Shown here piece by piece: positions 28,109 to 37,534 of a stretch of 64,000 nucleotides of DNA (the stretch's first letter is position 1; each line of letters begins with the position of its first letter). Location: NCBI RefSeq assembly GCF_002157895.1, contig NZ_CP021377.1, positions 2,666,001-2,730,000 on the forward strand, written 5' to 3'. Under the pieces are notes generated by a model. It made no database searches. It was given only the letters and a program-made list of their open reading frames with translations, and was not told where the DNA came from. This stretch comes from Oceanisphaera profunda (lineage in GTDB: Bacteria > Pseudomonadota > Gammaproteobacteria > Enterobacterales > Aeromonadaceae). Position numbers and translations under genes: made by a program.

Positions 28109-29001
28109 TGGCCAAAAAGTGTAAAAAGGCCGCCGCCGGAGCCCCCGCTTGGATGGCGACCTTTGCGGATTTAGCGACTATATTGATGAGCTTTTTCGTG
28201 CTGTTGCTCGCCTTTGCTGAAATGGACGTGGTGAAGTTCAAGCAAGTCGCGGGCAGCATGAAGTACGCGTTTGGGGTGCAAAACCAGTTAGAAGTAGCAG
28301 AAATCCCTAAGGGGACTTCGGTGATCGCACTGGAGTTTCGCCCCGGCCAACCCCAGCCCACCCCCATTGATGTGATCATGCAGCACACCACAGACTCCAC
28401 TCAAGCAGAGCTGGACTTTCAGCCTGGTGAGTCTGACAGTGCCGCGGGCCAAAGCCGTGAAACCGGTAATCAAGATGGTTCGGAGCAACTGGACTCGCCG
28501 CAAGTGGATCAACAAACTATGGTACTGGCCCAAGAGCTGGCCGCAGAGCTTAGTGAATCTATAGAACAAGACGCCATTGAAATAGAAGCGCTGGGGCAGC
28601 AGGTGGTGATCCGCATTAAAGAAAATGCTTCTTTTTCTTCAGGATCGGCGTTTTTGCAGCCGCAGTTTTGGCCTGTGGTGCGAAAAATTGGCGGTTTAAT
28701 CAAAGATATTCCCGGTGAAATTTTAGTGTCTGGTCACACGGATGATATTCGCAGCAGTAATGAACTATTTCGCTCTAACTGGGAATTGTCTTCCCAGCGT
28801 GCGCTGGCGGTGGCCGATCAGTTGCTGAAAGTGGACGGCTTTAACGAAGAGCGCATGGTGGTGATGGGCATGGCGGGTACACGACCTTTAGCGGAAAATG
28901 ACACCGGCGAAAACCGCCGCCGCAATCGCCGCGTAGAGATTACTATTTCTCAAGGTAAGCCTAAGTTTACACCGCCAATGGATTTATCCGCGCCGCGTTA
29001 A
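28108..29001 (+). CDS. pomB: sodium-type flagellar stator protein PomB
   Basis: Stator subunit of 297 aa with one membrane helix and a periplasmic peptidoglycan-binding OmpA domain. The plug and helix region reads GAPAWMATFADLATILMSFFVLLLAF; the aspartate in FADLATI (about residue 22) is the expected Na+-binding residue. The OmpA-like domain has LVSGHTDDIRSSNELFRSNWELSSQRA and NRRVEITI. The linker (residues about 110-150) is long and rich in Gln, Ser and Asp. A GTG start overlaps the pomA stop by one base. Confidence 0.93.
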   Translation: MAKKCKKAAAGAPAWMATFADLATILMSFFVLLLAFAEMDVVKFKQVAGSMKYAFGVQNQLEVAEIPKGTSVIALEFRPGQPQPTPIDVIMQHTTDSTQAELDFQPGESDSAAGQSRETGNQDGSEQLDSPQVDQQTMVLAQELAAELSESIEQDAIEIEALGQQVVIRIKENASFSSGSAFLQPQFWPVVRKIGGLIKDIPGEILVSGHTDDIRSSNELFRSNWELSSQRALAVADQLLKVDGFNEERMVVMGMAGTRPLAENDTGENRRRNRRVEITISQGKPKFTPPMDLSAPR

Positions 29002-29256
29002 CAAGACGGTAAGGCGTGAGGGGTAAAGAGTGAGGAGTAGTGACCATAACGCCAAGCTCGACACCAGATAGTGCTGGATAAACAGTGGCGAATAAATTGG
29101 CGCTCTCAAAAGCCGCGAGTCTCGCATCACCACTTTGGTACTTTTTTGCACAAAATCTCGTCAGAAGTATGTATAATGTCGGGCTTTTGTTTTATGTACT
29201 TCTTTATTTTTGTTGTTTTATCTGTCTTTTTATCCAGTGCTAGGCGCGTCGAATTT
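29002..29256. other. thiI leader with GTGAGG-type repeat and a -10 element
   Basis: A GGCGTGAGGGGTAAAGAG-like tract (about 29013-29040) belongs to a degenerate dispersed family. A perfect TATAAT lies at 29172-29177 on the plus strand with TTGCAC 20 bases upstream, too far for a classic promoter. AGAAGTA (29164-29170) and TACTTCT further down could pair in the leader RNA. No TPP-riboswitch motif is present here. Confidence 0.4.
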
Positions 29257-30531
29257 ATGAAATTTATTATCAAGCTTCATCCAGAAATCACCATCAAGAG
29301 TCGTTCGGTGCGCCAGCGCATGTGCAAATTGTTACAAGGCAACATTCGTAATGTGGTTAAACACCTGGATGAAAACGTCAAAATTCGCTCGGAATGGGAC
29401 AAGTTGATTGTGCGCAGTCAGCTTGATGAGCATCGCCAAGCCATGATTGATATTTTGGCGTGTGTGCCCGGCATACAGTCCTTTTTAGAAGTACAAGAGC
29501 ATACCGTTACCACACTCGATGAGATTTTAACTCACGCCGAACTGGCGTTTGGTAGCTTGCTGGAAGGCAAAACCTTTTGTGTGCGCGCAAAACGTCGCGG
29601 TCAGCAAGTCTTTAGCTCGCTAGACGTAGAGCGTTATGTGGGCGGCGGCTTAAACCAGCGCTGTAATACCGCTGGTGTGAAATTGAAAAATCCAGACATT
29701 CAAGTGAATCTTGAGCTGGAAGGCGAGCGTTTGTACTTAGTCAATCAGCAATACGCAGGCTTAGGCGGTTATCCCATCGCCACTCAAGAAAGCGTGCTTA
29801 GCCTGATATCAGGCGGTTATGACTCGGGTGTGTCTTCGTATCAATTTATTAAGCGCGGCAGCCGCGTGCATTACTGCTTCTTTAACCTCGGCGGCCCTGA
29901 GCATGAAGCGGGCGTGCGCGAGGTGACTTACTACCTGTGGAAAAAGTATGGCTCCTCGCACCGGGTGAAGTTTATTTCGGTGCCCTTTGAGGGGGTGGTT
30001 GGTGAGATCCTAGAAAAAGTCGAAAACGGTTATATGGGCGTGATCCTCAAGCGCATGATGATGCGTGCTGGAGCAGTCGTGGCAGAAAAGCTGGCCATTA
30101 ATGCGCTGGTTACCGGTGAGGCCATGGGCCAAGTATCCAGCCAAACCGTGACCAACTTAAATGTGATTGACCGAGTCACCGATATGTTGATCATGCGCCC
30201 GTTAGTGGCCTCTGATAAGCAAGATATTATCAATATCGCGCGCCAGATTGGTACTGCCTCTTATGCTGAAAAGATGCCTGAATATTGCGGCGTTATTTCT
30301 AATAGCCCCACCATTAAAGCCAAACTGGGCCGGGTAACCGAGGCTGAAAATAACTTTGATTTTAGTGTGCTTGAGAACGCCATTGACGCCGCCTTCGTGG
30401 AAGATATACGCGAACTTGAGCATAAACGAGTGCTGCCCGAGGTGGAGTTTACCGCCAGTGTGGGTGATGGCGAGCCTAATGAAGTGATCTTAGATATTCG
30501 CCCCCAGAAGAAGAAGAAGCGGCCCCATTAA
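29257..30531 (+). CDS. thiI: tRNA sulfurtransferase ThiI, truncated by frameshift before the rhodanese domain
   Basis: Makes 4-thiouridine at tRNA position 8 and, in enteric relatives, also passes sulfur to ThiS for thiamin thiazole. The intact part (424 aa) has the ferredoxin-like and THUMP domains (residues about 1-165) and the PP-loop adenylation motif [11 protein letters not shown] near 187-197. It ends [12 protein letters not shown] and stop at 30531. The C-terminal rhodanese domain, with its catalytic cysteine, continues one frame away (30501-30707). The join fits loss of one C from the run at 30501-30505; the restored protein would be 483 aa, close to E. coli ThiI (482). The start is ATG 29257, giving [15 protein letters not shown]; the upstream extension to 29071 is not family-like. 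Confidence 0.9.
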   Translation: MKFIIKLHPEITIKSRSVRQRMCKLLQGNIRNVVKHLDENVKIRSEWDKLIVRSQLDEHRQAMIDILACVPGIQSFLEVQEHTVTTLDEILTHAELAFGSLLEGKTFCVRAKRRGQQVFSSLDVERYVGGGLNQRCNTAGVKLKNPDIQVNLELEGERLYLVNQQYAGLGGYPIATQESVLSLISGGYDSGVSSYQFIKRGSRVHYCFFNLGGPEHEAGVREVTYYLWKKYGSSHRVKFISVPFEGVVGEILEKVENGYMGVILKRMMMRAGAVVAEKLAINALVTGEAMGQVSSQTVTNLNVIDRVTDMLIMRPLVASDKQDIINIARQIGTASYAEKMPEYCGVISNSPTIKAKLGRVTEAENNFDFSVLENAIDAAFVEDIRELEHKRVLPEVEFTASVGDGEPNEVILDIRPQKKKKRPH

Positions 30532-30707
30532 GCGTGGTTGGCCGTGAAATAAAGGTGATACCTTTCTTTAAGCTCTCGACTCAGTTTAGTGAGTTAGACG
30601 CCAGCAAAACCTATCTCTTATATTGTGATCGCGGCGTAATGAGCCGTTTGCAGGCCATTCACTTAAAAGAGCAAGGCTTTGATAATGTGAAGGTGTATAA
30701 GCCCTAA
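30501..30707 (+). pseudogene. thiI: displaced rhodanese domain of ThiI
   Basis: Read in the frame starting at 30501 the DNA gives [54 protein letters not shown] and [13 protein letters not shown] then stop. This aligns with the end of E. coli ThiI, including the persulfide-forming cysteine before DRGVMSRLQ. There is no start codon or ribosome site of its own. The strong conservation argues that the break is recent or a sequence error. Confidence 0.85.
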
Positions 30708-30872
30708 CACAAAGCTGTAAGCGGTAAGTGAAAAAATGCCCCAGCATACTGCACGAATGTAGTCGCGTGCTTTAGCCGCGAAAACCTGCGCCGCAGGTTC
30801 TGATGCAGCAAAGTTCTTGCTTTGCGATGTCTACCCTGCTAACCCTATACGGCTTATAAAGACATCGAAAAC

Positions 30873-30906
30873 AAAAACGCCATCCTTAATCGGATGGCGT
30901 TTTTTA
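30873..30906. terminator. bidirectional terminator between thiI and panE
   Basis: Stem AACGCCATCC/GGATGGCGTT with runs of A before and T after, so it can end transcripts from both sides. Confidence 0.8.
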
Positions 30907-30975
30907 TGGTCACTGCACAGTGTTAAGGATTAATTAAGCATTAAAATTAACCATTCAACATTGCCGTTTACGGCC

Positions 30976-31875
30976 TTACGCTTCGCGGCGTTTGATCTCG
31001 TCATACAACTGCTGGCTTACCGGTACCGGTATGCCGTCTGCGTGCTTGAGAATAAATCCCGTAATGTAATCAATTTCAGTTTTACGGCCATTGGCTAAAT
31101 CTTGCTGCATTGAAGAGTAGTTAATGGCCGTTTCTTCGATCACTTGCTGCAAGCGGCGACGAAATGCGTCTTTAGACTCGGCGTCACTGCCGTTTAAGCG
31201 GGCTATCACTTGATAAACTTCGTCGGTCAGTTGCTCCAGCACATCATGGAATCTGGGCTCAACTAATTGACCATTGCTAATATTGTTATAAGCGGTGAGT
31301 GGATTGATAACCGCATTCACGGCCAGCTTATGGCGTTGGTGCAAGGCTATATCGTCACTCCATTCACAATGGCCTAAAGATGCAGCTAAAGGCTTAAGCA
31401 AATGGGTCCATTCTTTACCGGCTTCATTTAAGGCGCCTAACCAAGTCTCGCCTTTGCCCGTATGGCGTACTAGCCAGTCTTGCTCTTTCATGGCGCCGTG
31501 GCTACAAACGCCTACTAGTAAGGGGTTATCAGGCATTAACTCTTTAACTTGCTCGGTTAAGCCCATGCCATTGTTAAATAAAATAATCGGGGTGCTTTTA
31601 GGTAAATGCTGCAGCTCTTTAAGGGCGCCGAGCACATGATAAGCTTTGGTGAACACCATTAAGCATTCTACTTTGCGTGCGTGTTCAGGAAAGCGAGGTT
31701 GGCTTTGAATAAGCTGATGGCGGCCACTAAGTGTAATTAAATCCAAATTTGGATGAAAGTGACCCCGATGACGCTCAGAAAGCATAAAGCCAACTCGTTC
31801 ACCTTTTTGGTGGAGTTGGCCCGCGATAACACAGCCTAGAGCCCCGGCTCCAAGAATGGTCCATTCCGTCATCAC
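30976..31875 (-). CDS. panE: 2-dehydropantoate 2-reductase
   Basis: Reduces ketopantoate to pantoate with NADPH in pantothenate (CoA) synthesis. The 299-aa protein starts with the Rossmann motif ILGAGALGCVIAG (residues 7-19). The catalytic lysine is expected in LAVNAVINPLTAYNN near residue 188, and the C-terminal segment EIDYITGFILKHADGIPVP is a family hallmark. Two ATGs lie together at the start (31875 and 31872). Standalone gene. Confidence 0.9.
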   Translation of the reverse strand: MMTEWTILGAGALGCVIAGQLHQKGERVGFMLSERHRGHFHPNLDLITLSGRHQLIQSQPRFPEHARKVECLMVFTKAYHVLGALKELQHLPKSTPIILFNNGMGLTEQVKELMPDNPLLVGVCSHGAMKEQDWLVRHTGKGETWLGALNEAGKEWTHLLKPLAASLGHCEWSDDIALHQRHKLAVNAVINPLTAYNNISNGQLVEPRFHDVLEQLTDEVYQVIARLNGSDAESKDAFRRRLQQVIEETAINYSSMQQDLANGRKTEIDYITGFILKHADGIPVPVSQQLYDEIKRREA

Positions 31876-32001
31876 TCTATTCCCTAAATTTTGTTATTAT
31901 GCGTGTATGTAGTTAATCATATACGTTAGCTGTGAAATTTCATTGTTGCCAGTGTATTTTTTTATCGCTGTCGATTAATAAAACCGTTTAAAGGAGCCAG
32001 C

Positions 32002-32484
32002 ATGCCGTCTTTTGATGTTGTGTCTGAAGTAGAGATGAATGAAGTACGTAATGCGGTCGAGAATGCCAACCGCGAATTGGAAACCCGTTTTGACTTTCGT
32101 GGTGTTGAAGCCAACTTTGAGCTGAAAGATGAGAAGGTAAAACTGAGTGCTGACGCTGAGTTTCAGTTACAACAGATGCGAGACATACTGCGGGGAGCCT
32201 TGATTAAGCGAGGCATAGATACCAAGGTATTGGATCCGGGAAGCATAGTGCGCTCAGGTAAACGCCATATTCAGGAAATGGGGTTCAAACAAGGTATCGA
32301 GACGGCGCTTGCTAAGACGCTGGTCAAGCAGATCAAGGACAGTAAAATTAAGGTGCAGGCGTCTATTCAGGGTGAGCAGCTACGTATCACTGGCAAAAAG
32401 CGTGATGATCTACAGCAAGTCATGGCGTTACTGCGCGGCTCAGAACAAGAGCAACCGCTGCAGTTTAATAACTTTCGCGATTAA
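32002..32484 (+). CDS. yajQ: YajQ-family nucleotide-binding protein
   Basis: UPF0234/DUF520 protein of 160 aa, with two ferredoxin-like domains. It starts [19 protein letters not shown] and has the signature RFDFRGV near residue 31. Homologues bind GTP/ATP, tRNA or c-di-GMP (the Xanthomonas member is a c-di-GMP receptor), but the cellular role is unsettled. A GGAG ribosome site precedes the ATG and a terminator follows. Confidence 0.92.
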   Translation: MPSFDVVSEVEMNEVRNAVENANRELETRFDFRGVEANFELKDEKVKLSADAEFQLQQMRDILRGALIKRGIDTKVLDPGSIVRSGKRHIQEMGFKQGIETALAKTLVKQIKDSKIKVQASIQGEQLRITGKKRDDLQQVMALLRGSEQEQPLQFNNFRD

Positions 32485-32552
32485 TCTTTGAGCGTGAAGA
32501 GTGAAGGATAAAAGGGAAAGATAAATCCAAAACATGCAACTAGCCCGTCATA

Positions 32553-32587
32553 AAAAATACCAGCTTTTGGCTGGTATTTTTTTATTT
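32553..32587. terminator. terminator between yajQ and ampG
   Basis: Stem AAATACCAG/CTGGTATTT with a short loop, A-rich before and seven T residues after; it can serve both convergent genes. Confidence 0.8.
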
Positions 32588-32617
32588 AAAATTCAACATT
32601 CACAATTCAGCATTTTA

Positions 32618-34006
32618 TTAGCTGGGCGCTTGGTGCTCGGCGCTCGGCACCGCCTTATCCACCCGCCAGATCAGCCACAGCACCGGCAGGCCAATCACGG
32701 CGGTGGCGATAAAGAAGGGTGCGTAACCAAAGGCATCCACGGCCACACCGGAAAAACCGGCCAAAAATTTAGGGAACAACATCATAATGGAGCTGAACAG
32801 CGCATACTGAGTGGCAGAAAACGCCACATTAGTCAGGCTAGACAAATAAGTAATAAAAGCCGCGGTGGCAATACCAGCACTGAGGTTATCCAGCGAGATA
32901 ATCACCGTTAACAGCTGCACATTCGGGCCAAATTGAGTCATTAGCGCAAACATTAAGTTAGTGGTGGCTGCTAACACGGCGCCCAACATCAGAATGCGTG
33001 TAGTGCCAAAGCGGCTGACTAATACCCCACCCAAAGCCGCCCCCACCAGCGTCATGATGACGCCATACACTTTAGTTACGGTGGCAATTTGTGATTTGCT
33101 AAAGCCCATGTCCACGTAAAACGGATTAGCCATCACCCCCATCACCACATCGGATATCCGATAGCAGGCAATCAGCGCCAAAATAATTAGCGCTTGCTTA
33201 CCAAAGCGGGTAAAGAAGTCGAGAAAGGGCGCCACCAAAGCGCTGTACATAAACGACAATGCACTAGCGGCGCGCGGTGAACGGCCCGCCGCAATTAATT
33301 GCTCACGATGCAAAGCTTGGCTGCTGGCTTGGTTGCGCAAGTCCACATCTGGCTCATGTAATAACAGGCAGGTGAGCACGCCCACTAGCATAAAGCCGGC
33401 CATGCACAGATACGCGGTTTGCCAGCCCAGAGGATCATAGCCTAAGTCAGAGCCTGCCCATGCGGCCATGGCTAAAGCGCCGGCGCCGGCCATGATCATG
33501 CCTAAGCGATAACCCATCATATAAGCGGCGGCCAGTGCGCCTTGTAAGCGCACCGGTGCTGCTTCTATGCGATAGGCATCAATCACAATATCTTGGGTTG
33601 CCGATGCTAAAGCCACGCTCAAGGCAAACAGCGCTAACTGCACCAGCTGAGTTTGCGGATCTGAATAGGCCATGCCCGCCAATGCGACCATAATAATAAG
33701 CTGTGACAGCAGCATCCAGCTACGTCGGCGGCCCATCAGGCGCGCCAGAAGGGGCAGTCGAAACCGGTCCACCAAGGGCGCCCACAGCACTTTTATGCCG
33801 TACGCCAAGGCCACCCAGCTAAAAAAGCCAATGCTAGTACGGCTCACACCGGCTTCGCGTAACCAAAATGACAGCGTGCCAAACACCAGCAGTATCGGTA
33901 AGCCGGAAGAAAAGCCCAGTGCCAACAAGGTCAGCACGCGCCGCTCGGTATAAAGCGCGAGTTGCTGAGCCCAGCTGGGTTTGGTGTCGCTGTTAATTGG
34001 CGTCAT
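32618..34006 (-). CDS. ampG: muropeptide permease AmpG
   Basis: Inner-membrane MFS transporter of 462 aa that brings anhydro-muropeptides back into the cytoplasm for cell-wall recycling; in relatives this also signals beta-lactamase induction. About twelve helices are visible, with AmpG-type sequences GFSSGLPILLVFGTLSFWLR (residues about 31-50), FFSWVALAYGIKVLWAPLVD and a loop VDRFRLPLLARLMGRRRSW. It lies four bases after the cyclophilin gene, in a yajG-cyclophilin-ampG operon. The C-terminus runs into a GCGCC repeat at 32619-32652, which encodes its last residues. Confidence 0.93.
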   Translation of the reverse strand: MTPINSDTKPSWAQQLALYTERRVLTLLALGFSSGLPILLVFGTLSFWLREAGVSRTSIGFFSWVALAYGIKVLWAPLVDRFRLPLLARLMGRRRSWMLLSQLIIMVALAGMAYSDPQTQLVQLALFALSVALASATQDIVIDAYRIEAAPVRLQGALAAAYMMGYRLGMIMAGAGALAMAAWAGSDLGYDPLGWQTAYLCMAGFMLVGVLTCLLLHEPDVDLRNQASSQALHREQLIAAGRSPRAASALSFMYSALVAPFLDFFTRFGKQALIILALIACYRISDVVMGVMANPFYVDMGFSKSQIATVTKVYGVIMTLVGAALGGVLVSRFGTTRILMLGAVLAATTNLMFALMTQFGPNVQLLTVIISLDNLSAGIATAAFITYLSSLTNVAFSATQYALFSSIMMLFPKFLAGFSGVAVDAFGYAPFFIATAVIGLPVLWLIWRVDKAVPSAEHQAPS

Positions 34007-34009
34007 CGT

Positions 34010-34636
34010 TTACTTTTTGACTACTGTTGCAACAGGTGCGGTGGCATAAGCCTGAGCGGTCTTGCTACCAGAGTCTGCGGCGTCTGGGTCTAAACGGCGC
34101 ACGCTTTGCAGTATGATATCTTGCTTAGGCACATCGCGGGCCCGCATGGTTAAGTTCATGCCGGTGGGCACCTTGGCCATCTTCTCTAACACTTCTTCGC
34201 CCAAGGTTAGCTGACCAAACACCGTATAACCGGCGGCGCGGCCGCCATTAAGGGAGTGGTTATCGTTAAAGTTGATGTAGAACTGGCGAGTCGCACTATT
34301 AGGATCTTGGGTGCGCGCCATGGCAATGCTGCCGGTGACGTTTTTCAGGCCGTTGTTCGACTCATTCACCACAGGACTGTAGGTTGGGAGCGGCTGATAA
34401 TTGGTATCAAAGCCGCCGCCTTGCACCATAAAGCCTGGGATCAAGCGGTGAAAAATACTGCCTTCATAGCTGCCATCATCCACGTAGCGTAAAAAATTGG
34501 CTACGGTGGCCGGAGCGGCCGCTTCGTTTAACTCCACCTGCATGGTGCCCATATTGGTGACTAATTCGACCTTGGGGCCGGCCCATGCCGAGGTAGCTGC
34601 CAGCAAGCTGGCAGCAAATAACATTACCGATTTCAT
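34010..34636 (-). CDS. periplasmic peptidyl-prolyl cis-trans isomerase (cyclophilin)
   Basis: Cyclophilin-type prolyl isomerase of 208 aa. A signal peptide (KSVMLFAASLLAATSAWA) sends it to the periplasm, like PpiA. The fold is clear from TVANFLRYVDDGSYEGSIFHRLIPGFMVQGGGF (given here in its two conserved halves, the FHRLIPGFMVQGG motif being diagnostic), ARTQDPNSATRQFYINFND and VFGQLTLGEEVLEKM. The tryptophan that binds cyclosporin is absent, as in other bacterial members. An unusual 30-residue C-terminal tail is rich in Ala, Ser and Val. Its ATG overlaps the yajG stop by one base. Confidence 0.92.
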   Translation of the reverse strand: MKSVMLFAASLLAATSAWAGPKVELVTNMGTMQVELNEAAAPATVANFLRYVDDGSYEGSIFHRLIPGFMVQGGGFDTNYQPLPTYSPVVNESNNGLKNVTGSIAMARTQDPNSATRQFYINFNDNHSLNGGRAAGYTVFGQLTLGEEVLEKMAKVPTGMNLTMRARDVPKQDIILQSVRRLDPDAADSGSKTAQAYATAPVATVVKK

Positions 34637-35214
34637 TATTGAGCTCCAATAAATTGCTGCACGTCACGATCGTTTAGCATGTCTTTGAGCATTAAACTCA
34701 ATTGTTCGTTAACGGCGTCTTTCACTTTATCTAGCTCTGGGTGCAAGCGACCCGGAAACTCGGCTTGGGCACTGCGACGATACTGCTTAGTAATGGTGCG
34801 ACCATCACGCTTTAACACCAGTTTCATGCGCAACTGCTGCACCACGTCATAGCTGATGTGACCGCGGATCACGCGGGCCAATACTTCTTCCAATTCCAGC
34901 TGGATTTGGGTTGGAGAGCCTTGTTCAATAAAGGCGCCTTGGTTGCTAAAACCTTGGGCGAGGGCTTGCTCCATTTGCACTTTAATGTTGTTACTGGCGC
35001 CCACCACTACAGGTGCTTTATTATTTTGCTCAATCTGAATGATGTAGTCATTCTTACGCTTATCTTGGCTGCTTAAGCTGACCGCTTGGCCGCGATATAC
35101 GCCGCCTTGAGCATCAACGGTGGGCTGCACATCCACGGCAACCGGATAATAGCTGGCACAGGCCGTGAGGCTGAGCGCCAATACGCCGGTCATTAACCAT
35201 TTAATCGCTTTCAT
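34636..35214 (-). CDS. yajG: YajG-family outer-membrane lipoprotein
   Basis: Predicted lipoprotein of 192 aa. The signal ends with the lipobox LTAC, giving lipid-modified Cys19 followed by ASYYP, which predicts outer-membrane sorting. The YajG pattern continues with GQAVSLSSQDKRKNDYII and a LELEEVLARVIRG segment. Function is unknown, but yajG lies next to ampG and bolA in many gammaproteobacteria, as here. Confidence 0.88.
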   Translation of the reverse strand: MKAIKWLMTGVLALSLTACASYYPVAVDVQPTVDAQGGVYRGQAVSLSSQDKRKNDYIIQIEQNNKAPVVVGASNNIKVQMEQALAQGFSNQGAFIEQGSPTQIQLELEEVLARVIRGHISYDVVQQLRMKLVLKRDGRTITKQYRRSAQAEFPGRLHPELDKVKDAVNEQLSLMLKDMLNDRDVQQFIGAQ

Positions 35215-35223
35215 AATGAGTCC

Positions 35224-36369
35224 TTAACTAGGTTGAATGGCTTTGAGAATAACGAATTTAGGATTAGATGCCACCACAGTCTGGTTGCCAAATAACCGGA
35301 TCAGTTTGTGATGGTAATCAAGATGGCGATTGCCCACCACCCATAGCTCGCCGCCGGAGCGTAGTACGCGCTTGGCATCCACAAACATTTCCCAGGCAAT
35401 ATGGTCGGTAATGGCCTGCTGCTGGTGAAATGGCGGATTACATAAAATAATATCGATACTGTCGGAAGCCACGCCATCGAGACAGTTATTGACCGAAAAA
35501 TGCGCACGAGTCAGTGCTTGAGGTAAATTATGCTGCACATTATGGCGGGCACTGGCGATGGCCATGTAAGACTCATCGGTAAAGGTCACCTCGGCTTGTG
35601 GGTTTTGTACTAATGCCATTAAACCCAAGACACCATTGCCGCAACCTAAGTCGACAATATGACCGCTTTGCTCTTTCGGCAGATGCTCTAAGAACAGGCG
35701 CGCGGCAATATCTAAGCTGCTGCGGGCGAACACGTTGGCGTGGTTATACAGGGTAAAGTCGGTGCCATCTAAGGGCCAGGCTAATGGCTGGGGCAGGGCG
35801 GCGGCCTTAAGTTTAGGATCTGGAGTGCAAAATATCAGCCGCGCTTTCTTCCAGGCTAAACTGGTTTTAGTGGGGCCTAAATAGCGCTCAAACAAAGCCA
35901 AGGTAGAGCTGCGCACCTCTTTTGCCTTGCCCGCCGCGATGACGCGGGTTTGTGGGCTGACAATTTGGCTCAATTGAGCCAGTTGATATTCGAGCATGGC
36001 ATTGTTTTTCGGTAATTTAATCAACACCACTTGCGGCGCGTCATCTTCTGAGGGCCAAGACGCCAGGCTAGACAGGGTTTGCCAGGTTTCTGGCAACTGG
36101 TTGTCATGGGCGTTTGCGGTGCAGGCCAACTCACTAATGCGCGAGTCGGTCAGGCTATAAGGCTGATAGTTATGCAGTGCCAAGGTTAGGGCACCAAAGC
36201 CGTCATTTAAAATCAATACCCGAGTGCTGGCATCCAGCTCAAGGGCGGCGAGCTCGTTGATCAAATATTCATCCGCCGCTTCCCAGGCTTGAAGCTTGTC
36301 TTGGGCTTTACGAGGGTAACGGAGTAACGACAGCTCGCCACCCCCAGGGAGGGGAAAATGATGATTCAT
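35224..36369 (-). CDS. rlmG: 23S rRNA (guanine1835-N2)-methyltransferase
   Basis: Methylates G1835 of 23S rRNA with SAM. The 381-aa protein has the RlmG two-domain layout: an N-terminal degenerate methyltransferase domain starting LQAWEAADEYLINEL (near residue 28), and an active C-terminal domain with VDLGCGNGVLGLMAL near 240 and the base-flipping motif IILCNPPFH near 307. The ATG at 36369 is preferred; a TTG at 36384 would add five residues. Divergent from the alkB-like gene. Confidence 0.92.
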   Translation of the reverse strand: MNHHFPLPGGGELSLLRYPRKAQDKLQAWEAADEYLINELAALELDASTRVLILNDGFGALTLALHNYQPYSLTDSRISELACTANAHDNQLPETWQTLSSLASWPSEDDAPQVVLIKLPKNNAMLEYQLAQLSQIVSPQTRVIAAGKAKEVRSSTLALFERYLGPTKTSLAWKKARLIFCTPDPKLKAAALPQPLAWPLDGTDFTLYNHANVFARSSLDIAARLFLEHLPKEQSGHIVDLGCGNGVLGLMALVQNPQAEVTFTDESYMAIASARHNVQHNLPQALTRAHFSVNNCLDGVASDSIDIILCNPPFHQQQAITDHIAWEMFVDAKRVLRSGGELWVVGNRHLDYHHKLIRLFGNQTVVASNPKFVILKAIQPS

Positions 36370-36425
36370 ACAAATTAGGCCCAAAGGAAAAAAATCATTT
36401 TAACAGTTAACAGAGGAAAAGCAGC

Positions 36426-37124
36426 ATGCCGCTATTCATCGAGTCCGCCAAAGGGGAAAATATTGAGCCTGCAACCGAGGTAAACACTATCACGCCTGCT
36501 GGGTTGCCATTAGCGCACGGGCGGCTATTATGGTGGCCGAATGCCTTTGCTGTAGAAGCGGATACTTGGTTTACCCAGCTCAAAAAAAGCGAAATTTCGT
36601 GGCAACAACATACGCTGCGCATGTTTGGGCGTGAGCTTAATGAGCCCAGGCTGTCTTGTTGGATGAGCGAGTTGCCTTATCGCTATTCGGGAAAAACTCG
36701 AAAGCCCGTCCCTTGGCATCCTGTGGTGCGAGAGATCTGCCAGCGGGTGAGCGATATTTGCGAGCAGCCCTTTAATGGCGTGCTGCTTAATTGGTATCGT
36801 GACGGTCAAGACAGCATGGGCTGGCATGCAGACGATGAGCCTGAGCTAGGTATCAATCCCACGGTTGCGTCGGTGAGCTTAGGTGCTACGCGACGCTTTA
36901 AGCTTAGGCATAACTTAAGGCCCGAACTACGGCATGAGTTAAGGCCCGAGCTAAGACCCAAAGCAGACGGTCATAGTGCAGCACCAAGAGAACTGCTATT
37001 AAATCATGGTAGTTTGCTGGTGATGGCAGGCGAAATGCAGCATCATTGGCAGCACGCTTTACCGAAAATGGCTGCCTGTTCAACGCCGCGCATCAATTTA
37101 ACATTTCGCTGGCTGGTAGAATAA
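36426..37124 (+). CDS. AlkB-like 2-oxoglutarate/Fe(II) dioxygenase
   Basis: Probable DNA/RNA-demethylating dioxygenase of 232 aa. The iron triad is HADDEPELG (His and Asp near residues 136-138) and the later histidine in QHHWQHALPK; RINLTFRW carries the 2-oxoglutarate-binding arginines. The start of the fold, LNWYRDGQDSMGWH, and LSLGATRRF-like VSLGATRRFKLR are typical of the AlkB group closest to human ALKBH2/3. Between VSLGATRRF and the third ligand there is an insert of repeated LRPEL/LRHEL units (residues about 162-180), which is unusual. Confidence 0.85.
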   Translation: MPLFIESAKGENIEPATEVNTITPAGLPLAHGRLLWWPNAFAVEADTWFTQLKKSEISWQQHTLRMFGRELNEPRLSCWMSELPYRYSGKTRKPVPWHPVVREICQRVSDICEQPFNGVLLNWYRDGQDSMGWHADDEPELGINPTVASVSLGATRRFKLRHNLRPELRHELRPELRPKADGHSAAPRELLLNHGSLLVMAGEMQHHWQHALPKMAACSTPRINLTFRWLVE

Positions 37125-37216
37125 CTGCCCGCGCCTGAAAATATTTGTCACCTGACTTGAAAGTCGGCGTTGGCCAGTACGGTCTTAACTTGTTGACACT
37201 CATCTGGGAGTTAATC

Positions 37217-37534
37217 ATGTCGATACAAGCTCAAATTGAGCAAAAAGTGCAAGCGGCCTTAGCGCCTGAGCACCTAGAAGTGATTAATGAAAGTTATATG
37301 CACCGCGTGCTACCCGGCTCAGAAACCCATTTTAAAGTGATCGTCGTCAGCGCGCAGTTTAGCGATAAACGCCTATTGGCTCGCCATCGCATGCTCAACC
37401 AACTGCTCGCCGATGAGCTGAATGAAGGCGTACATGCCTTGGCATTGCACACTCTCACTCCCGCCGAATGGCAAGCGCGGGAAGCCGTTCCTCAGAGCCC
37501 GCCTTGTCGCGGACAAGGAGGCGTATCGAACTAG
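37217..37534 (+). CDS. bolA: BolA-family protein
   Basis: Small protein of 105 aa with the BolA class II KH-like fold, which partners monothiol glutaredoxins in Fe-S handling and affects cell shape and stress responses. The conserved HFKVIVVSAQFSDKRLLARH lies at residues about 39-58, then ALALHTLTPAEW. The start is ATG 37217 (GGGAG ribosome site); the longer reading from 37145 is rejected. The tail after residue 90 (VPQSPPCRGQGGVSN) is not conserved. The bolA/yajG/ampG proximity is a known arrangement. Confidence 0.92.
   Translation: MSIQAQIEQKVQAALAPEHLEVINESYMHRVLPGSETHFKVIVVSAQFSDKRLLARHRMLNQLLADELNEGVHALALHTLTPAEWQAREAVPQSPPCRGQGGVSN

Noticed and set aside
29002-29256. Possible TPP riboswitch upstream of thiI
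   Set aside because: None of the aptamer core motifs (CTGAGA, ACCTGATC, GCTAATACC) are present.
32534-32911. Plus-strand open frame of 125 codons opposite ampG
   Set aside because: It lies antisense to a clearly conserved permease gene and its product is rich in His, Gln and Arg, typical of a shadow frame.
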